Below are positions 25,077-33,420 of a DNA stretch of 49,464 bases, in pieces; positions within the stretch are counted from its first letter, which is position 1; each line of letters starts with the position of its first letter. The notes under the pieces are model-generated. The model did no database searches, was not told the DNA's origin, and saw only the letters and a list, made by a program, of their open reading frames with translations. The position numbers and the translations under genes are program-made. Source of the DNA: CAZPXF01 sp964590945 (GTDB taxonomy: Bacteria; Bacillota; Clostridia; Lachnospirales; Lachnospiraceae); the NCBI GenBank assembly GCA_964590945.1, contig CAZPXF010000002.1, positions 1 to 49,464 on the forward strand, read 5' to 3'.

Positions 25077-25109
25077 AAAATCCTTCCCGAGAGCTCCCGG
25101 GAAGGATTT
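25077..25109 (-). terminator. Partial terminator between ABC transporter and catabolic genes
   Basis: AAATCCTTCCC / GGGAAGGATTT, an 11-bp perfect stem, with TTTTG after it on the minus strand. It lies between the second ATPase gene and eltD and probably reduces but does not stop read-through, since no clear promoter follows. Confidence 0.6.
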
Positions 25110-25121
25110 CAAGGTCAAATA

Positions 25122-26243
25122 TTATTCGCGGATACGAGCTCCCGTTTCAATATCAAATAAATGCGTTTTCTCTCCTCTGACTTCGAGCTTGATGAGTTCG
25201 CCTCTCTTATACCGTGTAAGATCATCCGTGATGATCATCATAAGCGCCTCGCCAACGTGAACGCCGATACGCCGTTCATCGCCAAGGTTCTCGAACGTAG
25301 CAACCTCTACCGGAGTTCCCCTGGAATCAGCGCCGCCGATCAATACGTCCATCGGACGAACACCCATCTTACACTTAAAGTTATCGCTGACAATGCCATA
25401 GTAACGCTTCGGCACCTGGATCTTCAGAGGACTGCTGTCAAAGGTAAAGAAGAAATCGCCTCCATCTTTGATGATCGTTGTCTCAAGAATGTTCATCGGA
25501 GGATCTCCAATAAATCCTGCTACAAACTCATTAACCGGATCGTCATACACTTCCGACGTTGTGCCAAACTGCTGAAGAACGCCGAAATTGATGATCGCAA
25601 TCTTATCCGCGAGGGACATTGCCTCCAACTGGTCATGCGTTACATAGATAGTGGTACATTTAATCTCATTGATCAGACGTTTGATCTCTGTTCTCATTTC
25701 TGCACGCATCTTCGCATCCAGATGGGAAAGCGGCTCGTCCATCAGAAGCAGATCCGGGCGTCTTACAATGGCACGCGCGATATTTACACGCTGCTTCTGT
25801 CCACCGGAAAGCTTAACCGGTCTCATATCCAGAAGCTCCTCAACCTGCATCAGAGGTGCGATCTCTTTTACACGTCTGTCAATCTCTGCTTTCGCAACTC
25901 CTTTTGCCTTCATATTAAAAGCGATATTATCATAAACTGTCATAGGAGGATACATAGCATAATCCTCAAATGCAAGCCCGATACCTCTGTCCTTCGGATG
26001 AAGATCATTTACACGCTTTCCGCCAATGAAGATATCGCCCTTTGTAATATCCTCCAGTCCGGCGATCATACGGAGTGTAGTTGTCTTACCGCATCCGGAT
26101 GGCCCAAGGAAAGCAACGAATTCTCCCTGCTCCGCTTCAAGAGTCAGATCTTTTACAGCATAATCGTTTGGCTTTGCGCCTTTTTTCTTCTTACCGTCAT
26201 TTTCATAACGTTTATAGAGGTTCTGAAGTTTTAATCCTGACAT
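25122..26243 (-). CDS. Sugar/polyol ABC transporter ATPase (MalK/UgpC type), second subunit
   Basis: A 373-residue ATPase with Walker A GPSGCGKTT, Q-loop FEDYAMYPPMTV, canonical signature LSGGQKQRVNIARA, Walker B LLMDEPLSHLD and switch YVTHDQ. The C-terminal third is the TOBE/OB regulatory domain typical of MalK-like CUT1 importers. It starts directly after the stop of another, distinct ATPase gene. A dedicated pair of different ATPases in one importer recalls GlpS/GlpT of the rhizobial glycerol transporter. It sits on the inner face of the membrane and powers the two permeases upstream. Confidence 0.93.
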   Translation of the reverse strand: MSGLKLQNLYKRYENDGKKKKGAKPNDYAVKDLTLEAEQGEFVAFLGPSGCGKTTTLRMIAGLEDITKGDIFIGGKRVNDLHPKDRGIGLAFEDYAMYPPMTVYDNIAFNMKAKGVAKAEIDRRVKEIAPLMQVEELLDMRPVKLSGGQKQRVNIARAIVRRPDLLLMDEPLSHLDAKMRAEMRTEIKRLINEIKCTTIYVTHDQLEAMSLADKIAIINFGVLQQFGTTSEVYDDPVNEFVAGFIGDPPMNILETTIIKDGGDFFFTFDSSPLKIQVPKRYYGIVSDNFKCKMGVRPMDVLIGGADSRGTPVEVATFENLGDERRIGVHVGEALMMIITDDLTRYKRGELIKLEVRGEKTHLFDIETGARIRE

Positions 26244-27422
26244 TTAAATCTTGCCCTCCTTCTCTAACTCTGCTACTACATCCATAACGTATGCTTCATC
26301 ATAGCGTGCAATAAAGTTTGTAGTCTCTGCATCGAAGTACATGGATTGATCTACGTCAAACTTGATATATACATCCTGATCCAGTTTTACAGCCAGTCCG
26401 TTTGGAGCAATGACACGAAGCTCCTGCTCTCCGACTGTCGCCGTAATAAAGGACTTGTTACCCATACTTTCGTAGCTGTAAACCGTACATTTGATAAATC
26501 CGTCCTTTGGTTCAAATGCATACTCAAGATCGGCAGGTCTGAGTCCCATAACAACCTTTGTGATTCCCGCTGCATCAAGCTTATTGTACAGATTCTCCTC
26601 ATATGGAAGCTCAATCACTGTACCTGTCGCTGTCATGGTAGCAGTATATTTGCCATCGGCCTTCTTAAGCTCACATGGGATGAGATTGATCTCAGGATCG
26701 CCCATAAGCTGCGCCACGAATTCATTTACCGGCATGTAGTAGATCTGCTCGCCGATACCAACCTGGAGAACCTTGCCCTTATTGATAATTGCAATCCTGT
26801 CGCCAAGCGCCAGCGCCTCCATGAAGTCATGGGTCACGTATACGGTCGTAGAATTAAAATTATTCTGGATCTCTTTCAGCTCGGTACGCATGGAGCTTCT
26901 AAGCTTGGCATCCAGATGCGCCAGAGGCTCATCCATCAGGTAAACCTTCGGATCCCGTACCAGTGCACGTCCCATGGCAACACGCTGTTTCTGTCCATTG
27001 GACAGCTGGGACGGAAGTCTTTCGAGAAGATAATCCATCTTCATCATCTCAGCAACGCCCTGGATCCTGTTCTTAATATACTCTTCATCTTTTTTATAAA
27101 GCTTACTGCGCAGAGGAGCAGCCATGTTATCATATACTGTCATCTGCGGATACAGTGCATAGTTCTCAAATACCATCGCTGTATCTCTGTGCGCAGCATC
27201 AACAAGGTTCACGATCTCCCCGTCGATCTTCACAACACCCTCTTCCGGAACCTGAATACCGGCAATGTTGTTTAAAATGGTTGTTTTCCCGGCGCCTGCA
27301 GGCCCGAATAATACGAAGAACTCTCTGTCTTTAATATCAAGAGAGACACCATCCAGCGCTACAACCTGATTTTTCCCTTTTCCAAAGGTCTTTTTGATAT
27401 TTTCTAATTCGATTCTTGCCAT
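26244..27422 (-). CDS. Sugar/polyol ABC transporter ATPase (MalK/UgpC type), first subunit
   Basis: A 392-residue ATPase with a regulatory C-terminal domain. Walker A is GPAGAGKTT, Q-loop VFENYALYPQMTV, Walker B VYLMDEPLAHLD, switch YVTHDFME. The signature is LSNGQKQRV, with N for the usual second G, and the switch is followed by F instead of Q; both differ from the next ATPase. The pair may form a heterodimer with unequal sites, as inferred from the substitutions and gene order. The gene follows the permease by 12 bases. Confidence 0.93.
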   Translation of the reverse strand: MARIELENIKKTFGKGKNQVVALDGVSLDIKDREFFVLFGPAGAGKTTILNNIAGIQVPEEGVVKIDGEIVNLVDAAHRDTAMVFENYALYPQMTVYDNMAAPLRSKLYKKDEEYIKNRIQGVAEMMKMDYLLERLPSQLSNGQKQRVAMGRALVRDPKVYLMDEPLAHLDAKLRSSMRTELKEIQNNFNSTTVYVTHDFMEALALGDRIAIINKGKVLQVGIGEQIYYMPVNEFVAQLMGDPEINLIPCELKKADGKYTATMTATGTVIELPYEENLYNKLDAAGITKVVMGLRPADLEYAFEPKDGFIKCTVYSYESMGNKSFITATVGEQELRVIAPNGLAVKLDQDVYIKFDVDQSMYFDAETTNFIARYDEAYVMDVVAELEKEGKI

Positions 27423-27434
27423 ACGTCTTCACCT

Positions 27435-28259
27435 CTAACCCTTTACTGCACCGAAACTTAAGCCTCGAACAAGGTGTTTCTGGATACACAGTGCGAAAAT
27501 AACTGATGGAAGAGCTGAAACAACCGCTGCAACGGCCAGCTGTCCATAGTGAGTAGTATCAGTTCCAAGGTATTTTGTTACGGCAACTGTGATAGGCATG
27601 ATCTTTGTTCCGGCTAACAGAAGCGGGAATGTGAAATCATTCCATGCAAAGATAAATGCCAGAAGTGCAGCTGCAACAAGTCCCGGTTTGATCAGCGGAA
27701 GCAGGAATTTCAGGAATGTGTCGTACCATGCATATCCGTCAACCTGCGTTGCATACTCCATTTCCACGGAAATATCTTCAAAGTATCCTCGAACTACCCA
27801 GATCAGAAGCGGCAGGGAAATCAGCTGATATACCCAGATCAGTCCGATATAAGTATCGTAAAGATGTATCTTCTGGAAGATAATAAACAACGGCAATACT
27901 ACCAGTACCTCAGGTGCGAATTTGAAAGAAAGAATCTGGAAAGCGATATCTTCTTTCTTCGGGAAATCATATCTGGCAAGCGCATAAGCTCCCGGCACTC
28001 CGACAACTACGGATACGATTACAGCGCCGGCAGATACGATAATACTGTCCTTAAAATACTTCAGGTAATCAGAGTTAAAAATAACTTCTTTAAAGTTATC
28101 CAGTGTAGGTGTAAATACGAATACGGTTGTAAACATCTGCGCATCGGATTTGAAAGCAATTATAACAGCCCAAATCAACGGGAAAAGTGCGAAGATTGCA
28201 TAGATCAGAAGAAGTAAATTCTGAACCCAATAACCGACTCCTTTTTTCTTATTTTTCAT
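27435..28259 (-). CDS. ABC transporter permease, MalG-type
   Basis: A 274-residue inner-membrane protein with six predicted membrane segments. The EAA loop near the C-terminal third (YATQVDGYAWYDTFLKFLLPLIKPGL) contacts the ATPases. The start at 28259 is chosen because AAAGGA lies 8 bases upstream of it; the ATG three codons earlier sits directly on the ribosome binding site. It ends in the RGLSFGAVKG tail typical of CUT1 MalG-like subunits. It pairs with the MalF-type subunit encoded 68 bases upstream. Confidence 0.94.
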   Translation of the reverse strand: MKNKKKGVGYWVQNLLLLIYAIFALFPLIWAVIIAFKSDAQMFTTVFVFTPTLDNFKEVIFNSDYLKYFKDSIIVSAGAVIVSVVVGVPGAYALARYDFPKKEDIAFQILSFKFAPEVLVVLPLFIIFQKIHLYDTYIGLIWVYQLISLPLLIWVVRGYFEDISVEMEYATQVDGYAWYDTFLKFLLPLIKPGLVAAALLAFIFAWNDFTFPLLLAGTKIMPITVAVTKYLGTDTTHYGQLAVAAVVSALPSVIFALCIQKHLVRGLSFGAVKG

Positions 28260-28327
28260 GCTTAACATCCTTTCTGTTTCATAACGTCAAATATGAATTG
28301 AAACAATCTGTGTAATTTCCGGAAGGA

Positions 28328-29278
28328 TTATTCCTCTTCTTTTCCTGCTGCAACATTCTGTGCATGCCTCTGCAGCTTAACGATACGTTTCGCGCAGAAG
28401 TTAATGAACAGCCACAGTACGAGGATATACGGAAGCGAAGAGCCAACCTTCATGAACTGGAAACCTGTCTGGTATGCGGACAGGGACATATTCATAAGCG
28501 TATCTCCAGGACCTCCCTTTGTAAGACCATATACGATAGCGTACTCCTGTAACGCCGCCATGAAACGGAACAGGAAAGCGATATAAAGCGATGGCTTGAT
28601 CATAGGAAGGGTCAGATTACGGAAGTTAAACATTGTGCTTCCACCATCGATCTGTGCAGATTCAAATGGGGATTTCGGTAAACCCTGAAGTCCTGCGAGA
28701 GCCAGCAGGATCACGAATCCCGTATTTACCCATACATCGATCATGATCGCGGTCATCATAGCAGTCTTAGGACTTGCCTGCCACGGGAATCCGTAGACTC
28801 CGAACAGGTTCAGCAAATGCTCCACAATACCTACTGTATTACTTAACATCAGCGTCCAAATGATAGTAGCTACTACAGGAGCAACCATCAGCGGGAATAC
28901 CAATGCGACTTTCATCATTTTTGAGAAACGGTTTTCAAGATTATTCAAAAGAATCGCAATTGCAAGTCCAAGCACCATTTCAATGATGATGGAAATAATT
29001 GCGTATTCAAGAGTAACCCTGACGGAATGCCAGAACGCCGAATCTGTCAGAAGATTCACCCAGTTCTGCAGGCCAATAAATTTGTATGTCGGCATTCTGA
29101 ACGAATAGCTTGTAAGCGAATAATAAATAGCGATAACGAACGGAATCATGATTCCAATCGTCAGAATTAAAGATGGCGCCACAATAAGGTAAGGTCTCAC
29201 ACGGGTTCCAAATGGAACTTTATTCAGATTGATATTACCCTGTGCACCAGCTGCGGATGTTTTCTTTTCGTCTTTCAT
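28328..29278 (-). CDS. ABC transporter permease, MalF-type
   Basis: A 316-residue membrane protein with about six membrane segments after a soluble N-terminus (residues 1-25). The EAA-type loop ESAQIDGGSTMFNFRNLTLPMIKP is visible. The first proposed ATG (29308) overlaps poor context; ATG at 29278 follows AAGGAGG by 7 bases and is preferred. The gap before it (29279-29375) carries a hairpin after the binding-protein gene that probably lowers permease expression relative to the binding protein. Confidence 0.93.
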   Translation of the reverse strand: MKDEKKTSAAGAQGNINLNKVPFGTRVRPYLIVAPSLILTIGIMIPFVIAIYYSLTSYSFRMPTYKFIGLQNWVNLLTDSAFWHSVRVTLEYAIISIIIEMVLGLAIAILLNNLENRFSKMMKVALVFPLMVAPVVATIIWTLMLSNTVGIVEHLLNLFGVYGFPWQASPKTAMMTAIMIDVWVNTGFVILLALAGLQGLPKSPFESAQIDGGSTMFNFRNLTLPMIKPSLYIAFLFRFMAALQEYAIVYGLTKGGPGDTLMNMSLSAYQTGFQFMKVGSSLPYILVLWLFINFCAKRIVKLQRHAQNVAAGKEEE

Positions 29279-29325
29279 CCCATTGCCTCCTTTTAAAACC
29301 AGCGTCAAAACATAGTTTTGATGTT

Positions 29326-29360
29326 AAAAATGCAAGGAGAGTCAGGTACCTCTCCTTGCA
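29326..29360 (-). terminator. Attenuating hairpin after the binding-protein gene
   Basis: TGCAAGGAGA / TCTCCTTGCA, a perfect 10-bp stem, followed by TTTTT on the minus strand. Such partial terminators commonly let the binding protein be made in excess of the permeases. Confidence 0.75.
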
Positions 29361-29375
29361 AAATATTATCAGAGA

Positions 29376-30806
29376 TTACTCGCAAACAACATCAGATGTT
29401 GTCTTGTTCAGCGTCTCTGTCAAAGCCTTCATAGCTTCTTCTGTTGAAGAGTACTTATCAGATGTAACAAGATCCTGAAGCGTCTCAGCCCAAGATGTCA
29501 TGCACTCCTCGAAGTATGGCTCCGGCGTGAAGCAGATCTTGGAATTCGGAAGCAGTGTGCTGAACATCTCGGAATATCCAAGACACTTCTCGTCGCCTAC
29601 ATACTCAAGATATTCATCACTTGTTGCAACAGACTCACGTGCACAGTCGATACAGGATCCTTCTGTTGCTGCCCACTGTGTGAACTCCGGAGCTGTGAAG
29701 TACTGGATGAAGTACCACGCTGCCTCTTTGTTCTGGGAATCCGCATTCATAGCCATTGACCATACCCAAACGTTGGAGATCTGGTCGTCGCCTTCGTTCT
29801 TAACCGGTACGCCGGACCACGCAATGTTGCCGGACTGGTCAGAAGCGCCCTCAAAGTTCTGGAAATATGCAGCTGATGTAGCGTCAAACAGCATAGCAGC
29901 CTGTCCAGCGCCAAGGTCGGAAGAAGCCTCGGACCATGTATATGTAGACCACTGGGATGTAGATGTCTTGCAAAGCTGTACCCAGTAATCTGTCATATCG
30001 ATAGCTTCCTGAGAATCTGTCAGCCATGTAAGTCCGCCTTCGTCATTAACCTCACAGTCCTTAGCGCCCCATGTTGTATACTGAGTCATATATCCGGCAT
30101 GGATAGTACCCCAGTTACGGGAACCACGAACTGCAAGACCATATGTGTTAGAACCATTCCATCCGTCGAGCTCTTCGCAAACCTCTAACAGACCGTCAGT
30201 AGTTTTGATCTTCTCAACCTGCTCATCGGACAATGCGTTCTTATTGTAAGCCAGAGCGTTCAGCTCATAACCCATTGGAAGTGCATACTGGGAACCTTCT
30301 CCTGTCTCATGTCCCGGAATACCATCCCAGCGAAGAGCGCCTGCAACTGCATCATAAATGTCATCAAAGTTGTAATCCGCATCTGTCAGGCTTGCATTGT
30401 TGATGTATCCCTCGAGCGGCTCAACATATCCGGCGCCGATGTACTGCCACAACTGGTAAGCGCCTGACATATAAACGTCCGGGTTACCGGAGCGGCTGGA
30501 AAGACTTGTGTTCAGCTTATCGAAATAGTTGGACTCAGGAGTGATCGTATACTCAACTGTAATTCCTGTCTTCTCTTTGAACTCGTCCAGCTTCTCAACA
30601 ACTGCATTCGCATAAGTATGCTCATTGAACTGTACATTCAGAGTTGTTCCGTCATATGCCTTCCAGTCAAAGTCTGCTGCGTCGCCTGTCTGCTCTGCTG
30701 TAGATCCGCTGTCAGTAGCGCTGTCGTCAGAAGATCCACCGCAGCCTACGAGCATTGTTCCAACCATTGCTGCACATAACAGAACGCTTAAAATTCTCTT
30801 TTTCAT
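29376..30806 (-). CDS. ABC transporter solute-binding lipoprotein (family 1)
   Basis: A 476-residue extracellular lipoprotein. The signal peptide (residues 1-21) ends in the lipobox LVGC22; an acidic Ser/Thr linker follows. The mature domain has the family 1 pattern ITVEYTITPESNYFDKLNTSLSSRSGNPDVYMSG and late WYFIQYFTAPEFTQWAA. It captures the sugar or polyol for the following permeases. First gene of the transporter-catabolic operon, with its own TTGACA-17-TAAAAT promoter and two upstream ATTCACAAAAC repeats. Family alone does not tell the ligand; gene context suggests a polyol. Confidence 0.94.
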   Translation of the reverse strand: MKKRILSVLLCAAMVGTMLVGCGGSSDDSATDSGSTAEQTGDAADFDWKAYDGTTLNVQFNEHTYANAVVEKLDEFKEKTGITVEYTITPESNYFDKLNTSLSSRSGNPDVYMSGAYQLWQYIGAGYVEPLEGYINNASLTDADYNFDDIYDAVAGALRWDGIPGHETGEGSQYALPMGYELNALAYNKNALSDEQVEKIKTTDGLLEVCEELDGWNGSNTYGLAVRGSRNWGTIHAGYMTQYTTWGAKDCEVNDEGGLTWLTDSQEAIDMTDYWVQLCKTSTSQWSTYTWSEASSDLGAGQAAMLFDATSAAYFQNFEGASDQSGNIAWSGVPVKNEGDDQISNVWVWSMAMNADSQNKEAAWYFIQYFTAPEFTQWAATEGSCIDCARESVATSDEYLEYVGDEKCLGYSEMFSTLLPNSKICFTPEPYFEECMTSWAETLQDLVTSDKYSSTEEAMKALTETLNKTTSDVVCE

Positions 30807-30906
30807 AGTTTGCCTCCTCTTTAAAATAAAAGAATTTTATCCGTTTTAACTGACCGCACATGGGTTACCTGATCCCCCGCGCGATTTTGTACGGATTCAT
30901 AATAAA

Positions 30907-30935
30907 ATTTTACTATTTATCTATTTTTTTGTCAA
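30907..30935 (-). promoter_or_regulatory. Promoter of the polyol ABC operon
   Basis: TTGACA (30930-30935), 17 bases, TAAAAT (30907-30912) on the minus strand, about 100 bases upstream of the binding-protein start. Confidence 0.8.
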
Positions 30936-30937
30936 CT

Positions 30938-30980
30938 ATTCACAAAACCAATTATTGTTTTACCGAAAAATTCACAAAAC
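30938..30980 (-). repeat. Two direct repeats ATTCACAAAAC upstream of the ABC operon promoter
   Basis: ATTCACAAAAC occurs at 30938-30948 and 30970-30980 (plus-strand reading), 32 bases apart, about three helical turns, directly upstream of the -35. Candidate regulator sites; which protein binds is unknown. Confidence 0.5.
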
Positions 30981-31024
30981 TTATTGCAATTTTCATTGTT
31001 TGTTTTTGCAAAAGTAATGTAAGG

Positions 31025-31053
31025 TTGCTTTTTAAAAGTAAATCAGTTATGAT
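31025..31053 (+). promoter_or_regulatory. Promoter of the DUF624 gene
   Basis: TTGCTT (31025-31030), 17 bases, TATGAT (31048-31053) on the plus strand, 42 bases before the ATG at 31096. Confidence 0.6.
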
Positions 31054-31095
31054 TATTAATTATTACTATAAATATATTCCAACAGGAGGCATTTT

Positions 31096-31719
31096 ATGAA
31101 GTTTTTTTCATATGACGGCAGTCTGATGCGTTTTTTTAACCGTCTTTTCGACCTGATGATCCTTTCGATCGTATGGTGGATCAGCTGCATCCCCATCGTC
31201 ACCATAGGAGCCGCAACCACCGCGCTTTACGACACTTCCATGACGCTGACCAAAAAAGATATCCGGCCGTTCCAGTACTACAGGCAGTCCTTCCGAAGGT
31301 TCTGGAAGCCTTCCACCATCTGCTGGATCATCTATCTCGTGATCGGAATTGCAGTTGCCGGAGACTTTCTCGCATTCCATTACAACTGGCCGCAGTATCT
31401 TACGATCGTGCGCGTGATCACCGGATTTCTCGTGATCACACTGGCATTTTCACTGATGCTGGTATTCCCGGTCATCGGTACCTTTCAGGGAAATATAAGA
31501 GAATATATGTTTAACGCCTTTGTCCTTTCCTTCATGTATGCGCCGCTGACGCTCCTTATGGTTCTGATCATCGCAGCGGTGGTCTATATCGCGCTCCAGG
31601 CATTTTCACTGCTTTTTATCGTACTGCTTCTCGGCCCGGGGATCACTGCATTTATCAACGCATACATACTCCGTTTCATCTTCCGCAAGTATCTTCCTGA
31701 GGATGATCCAAAATATTAA
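31096..31719 (+). CDS. DUF624 (YesL-like) membrane protein
   Basis: A 207-residue integral membrane protein with about five hydrophobic segments. The start FFSYDGSLMRFFNRLFDLMILSIVWWISCIPIVTIGAA is the recognisable YesL/DUF624 N-terminus. Such proteins are often encoded next to sugar ABC transporters in Firmicutes; the biochemical role is unknown. ACAGGAGGCAT precedes the ATG. It is divergent from the polyol transporter operon, sharing the 289-base control region, so co-regulation is possible. Confidence 0.88.
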   Translation: MKFFSYDGSLMRFFNRLFDLMILSIVWWISCIPIVTIGAATTALYDTSMTLTKKDIRPFQYYRQSFRRFWKPSTICWIIYLVIGIAVAGDFLAFHYNWPQYLTIVRVITGFLVITLAFSLMLVFPVIGTFQGNIREYMFNAFVLSFMYAPLTLLMVLIIAAVVYIALQAFSLLFIVLLLGPGITAFINAYILRFIFRKYLPEDDPKY

Positions 31720-31724
31720 TTTTC

Positions 31725-31766
31725 AAAAAAGAACCATCACGAAACGTTCCGCGATGGTTCTTTTTA
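31725..31766. terminator. Bidirectional terminator between DUF624 and phosphohexomutase genes
   Basis: AAGAACCATC / GATGGTTCTT stem with a 14-base loop, A-run before and T-run after it, 10 bases past the DUF624 stop. Confidence 0.9.
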
Positions 31767-31809
31767 CTTTTTTAAAAATTTTTATTTTAAAAAAAATAAG
31801 TTTTCTGAT

Positions 31810-33339
31810 TTATTCGATCGATGATGTGTCGAGACTTTCGTATTGTGCAAAGAACGGACGCACACGGGAAAGGACTGCTTCCACTCCGCCCTTCTCGTTG
31901 GTCTCTATATTCATCGGCATGATCGGATCATGCAGAGACATACGCAGCAGCATCCAGCCCTGTACCTCTTCATCATCAAACGATATCCTGACGCCTTCAT
32001 AATTCGGCTCGACAATATGGAATCTTTCATCCGCCTCTGCAAACTTCTTAAAGTCTTCGAGAATCTTCAGCCCATAATCTTTAAATTCTTCCAGGCGGAT
32101 CGCCATACGGTATTCCCTGCTCTCTTCCGGCTCCTTCAGTCCATCCAGCAGATCCTCAATAGACTTCCCGGCGCGCTTGCAGCGAACGACCTCGCACAGC
32201 GCTTTCACGCTCATATATGCGCCGTCATCCAGGAAGTAATTCTCCTTCAATGCGCCATGGCCTGAAGTCTCGATGGCAAGGCTGCTCTCGATCCCCTCCT
32301 GATTCAGACGGATGGACTCGTTGATCACATTTCTGTAACCGCGTTTGAAGCGATGATGCTTAAGTCCCAGCCTGCCCTCAAGGAATTCGGTCAGCTGATC
32401 GGATGTTACAGAATCCGTGACGATCGTGCTTCCCGGATTCTTCCGCGCAACGATGGCTGCCATCAATGCAATGATGGAATTGCGGTTGACCTCTTTGCCG
32501 CTTGGAAATACGGTAGCGGCGCGGTCTACATCCGTATCGAAGATGATCCCAAGATCAGCCTTATTGTCCAGCGTAGCCTTCCGGATGCTTGCCATAGCCT
32601 TCTCATTCTCAGGGTTCGGGATATGATTCGGGAAGCTTCCGTCCGGATCCAGGTATACGCTGCCGCTGATGTCGGCTCCCAAAGGCTCCAGTACCTGTGT
32701 TGCAAAAAATCCGCCCGCTCCGTTACCCGCATCTACAACAAAGTGCAGACCCGCAAGCGGCTTGTCCTCCTCTTTTGTCTCTGTCTCAGCACAGATGATC
32801 TTTCTCAGATTCGCACTGTAATGAGCAAGAAGGTCGAGGCTTCTGATCTCCTTTTTATCGTTCTGCGGAATGCCATTTTCTTCCAGCGCAACAGCTTTAT
32901 TCAAAATGATCTTTATTTCGCTTCCTTCAAGGCCGCCGCCCTTTGTAAAGAATTTAAGGCCGTTGCGGTTAAATGGAAGATGGCTGGCCGTGATCATGAT
33001 GGCGCCGTCATAGTCAAGCTCCGGCAGCACCGTTGACATGAACATGGACGGCGTGGAAGAAAGACCGCAGTCGACCGGAGCAGCGCCCTGCCTCCGGATC
33101 CCGGAGAGAACGCCTTCTTTCAACATGCTTGCGGAAAGTCTGGAATCATGTCCAACAGAAATTGTGAGCGCGTCCTTTTCCTTGCCGATCTTTTCTGATA
33201 CATATTCTGTAAAGGCCGCCGCAATATTCTCAGCGATCGCCGGCGTCAGGTTCACCTTTTCTCCCTCGACTCCTTCCAGAGCAATTCCCCGGACGTCACT
33301 TCCGTTTTGAAGCTTCAAATACTTTTTCTCAAGACTCAT
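31810..33339 (-). CDS. Phosphomannomutase/phosphoglucomutase
   Basis: A 509-residue alpha-D-phosphohexomutase that interconverts hexose 1- and 6-phosphates. The phosphoserine loop is ITASHLPFNRNGLK (S119), the Mg loop DTDVDR (268-273), and the sugar-binding motif ETSGHGALKENYFLDDG. SHLP replaces the SHNP of typical members and the protein is longer than the 450-residue bacterial average, placing it in a less-studied clostridial subgroup. Single gene; a 25-base perfect hairpin lies upstream at 33379. Confidence 0.92.
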   Translation of the reverse strand: MSLEKKYLKLQNGSDVRGIALEGVEGEKVNLTPAIAENIAAAFTEYVSEKIGKEKDALTISVGHDSRLSASMLKEGVLSGIRRQGAAPVDCGLSSTPSMFMSTVLPELDYDGAIMITASHLPFNRNGLKFFTKGGGLEGSEIKIILNKAVALEENGIPQNDKKEIRSLDLLAHYSANLRKIICAETETKEEDKPLAGLHFVVDAGNGAGGFFATQVLEPLGADISGSVYLDPDGSFPNHIPNPENEKAMASIRKATLDNKADLGIIFDTDVDRAATVFPSGKEVNRNSIIALMAAIVARKNPGSTIVTDSVTSDQLTEFLEGRLGLKHHRFKRGYRNVINESIRLNQEGIESSLAIETSGHGALKENYFLDDGAYMSVKALCEVVRCKRAGKSIEDLLDGLKEPEESREYRMAIRLEEFKDYGLKILEDFKKFAEADERFHIVEPNYEGVRISFDDEEVQGWMLLRMSLHDPIMPMNIETNEKGGVEAVLSRVRPFFAQYESLDTSSIE

Positions 33340-33378
33340 AAATAAATCCTCCTATAATTATTTACACTCCTTGCAATA

Positions 33379-33403
33379 CAGTCAATTCCAAAGGAATTGA
33401 CTG
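33379..33403. other. Perfect 11-bp hairpin between epimerase and phosphohexomutase genes
   Basis: CAGTCAATTCC-AAA-GGAATTGACTG is a perfect palindrome with a 3-base loop and no T-tract. It could be an inefficient terminator for the epimerase operon, an operator for the next gene or an RNA stability element. Confidence 0.5.
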
Positions 33404-33420
33404 CGGATTACATTACTATA

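Noticed and set aside
25161..26234. A 357-codon plus-strand frame
   Set aside because: Antisense to a complete ABC ATPase with all motifs; no recognisable protein.
30938..30980. A CRISPR-like pair of repeats
   Set aside because: Only two 11-base copies, no leader, no cas genes; a regulatory pair is simpler.
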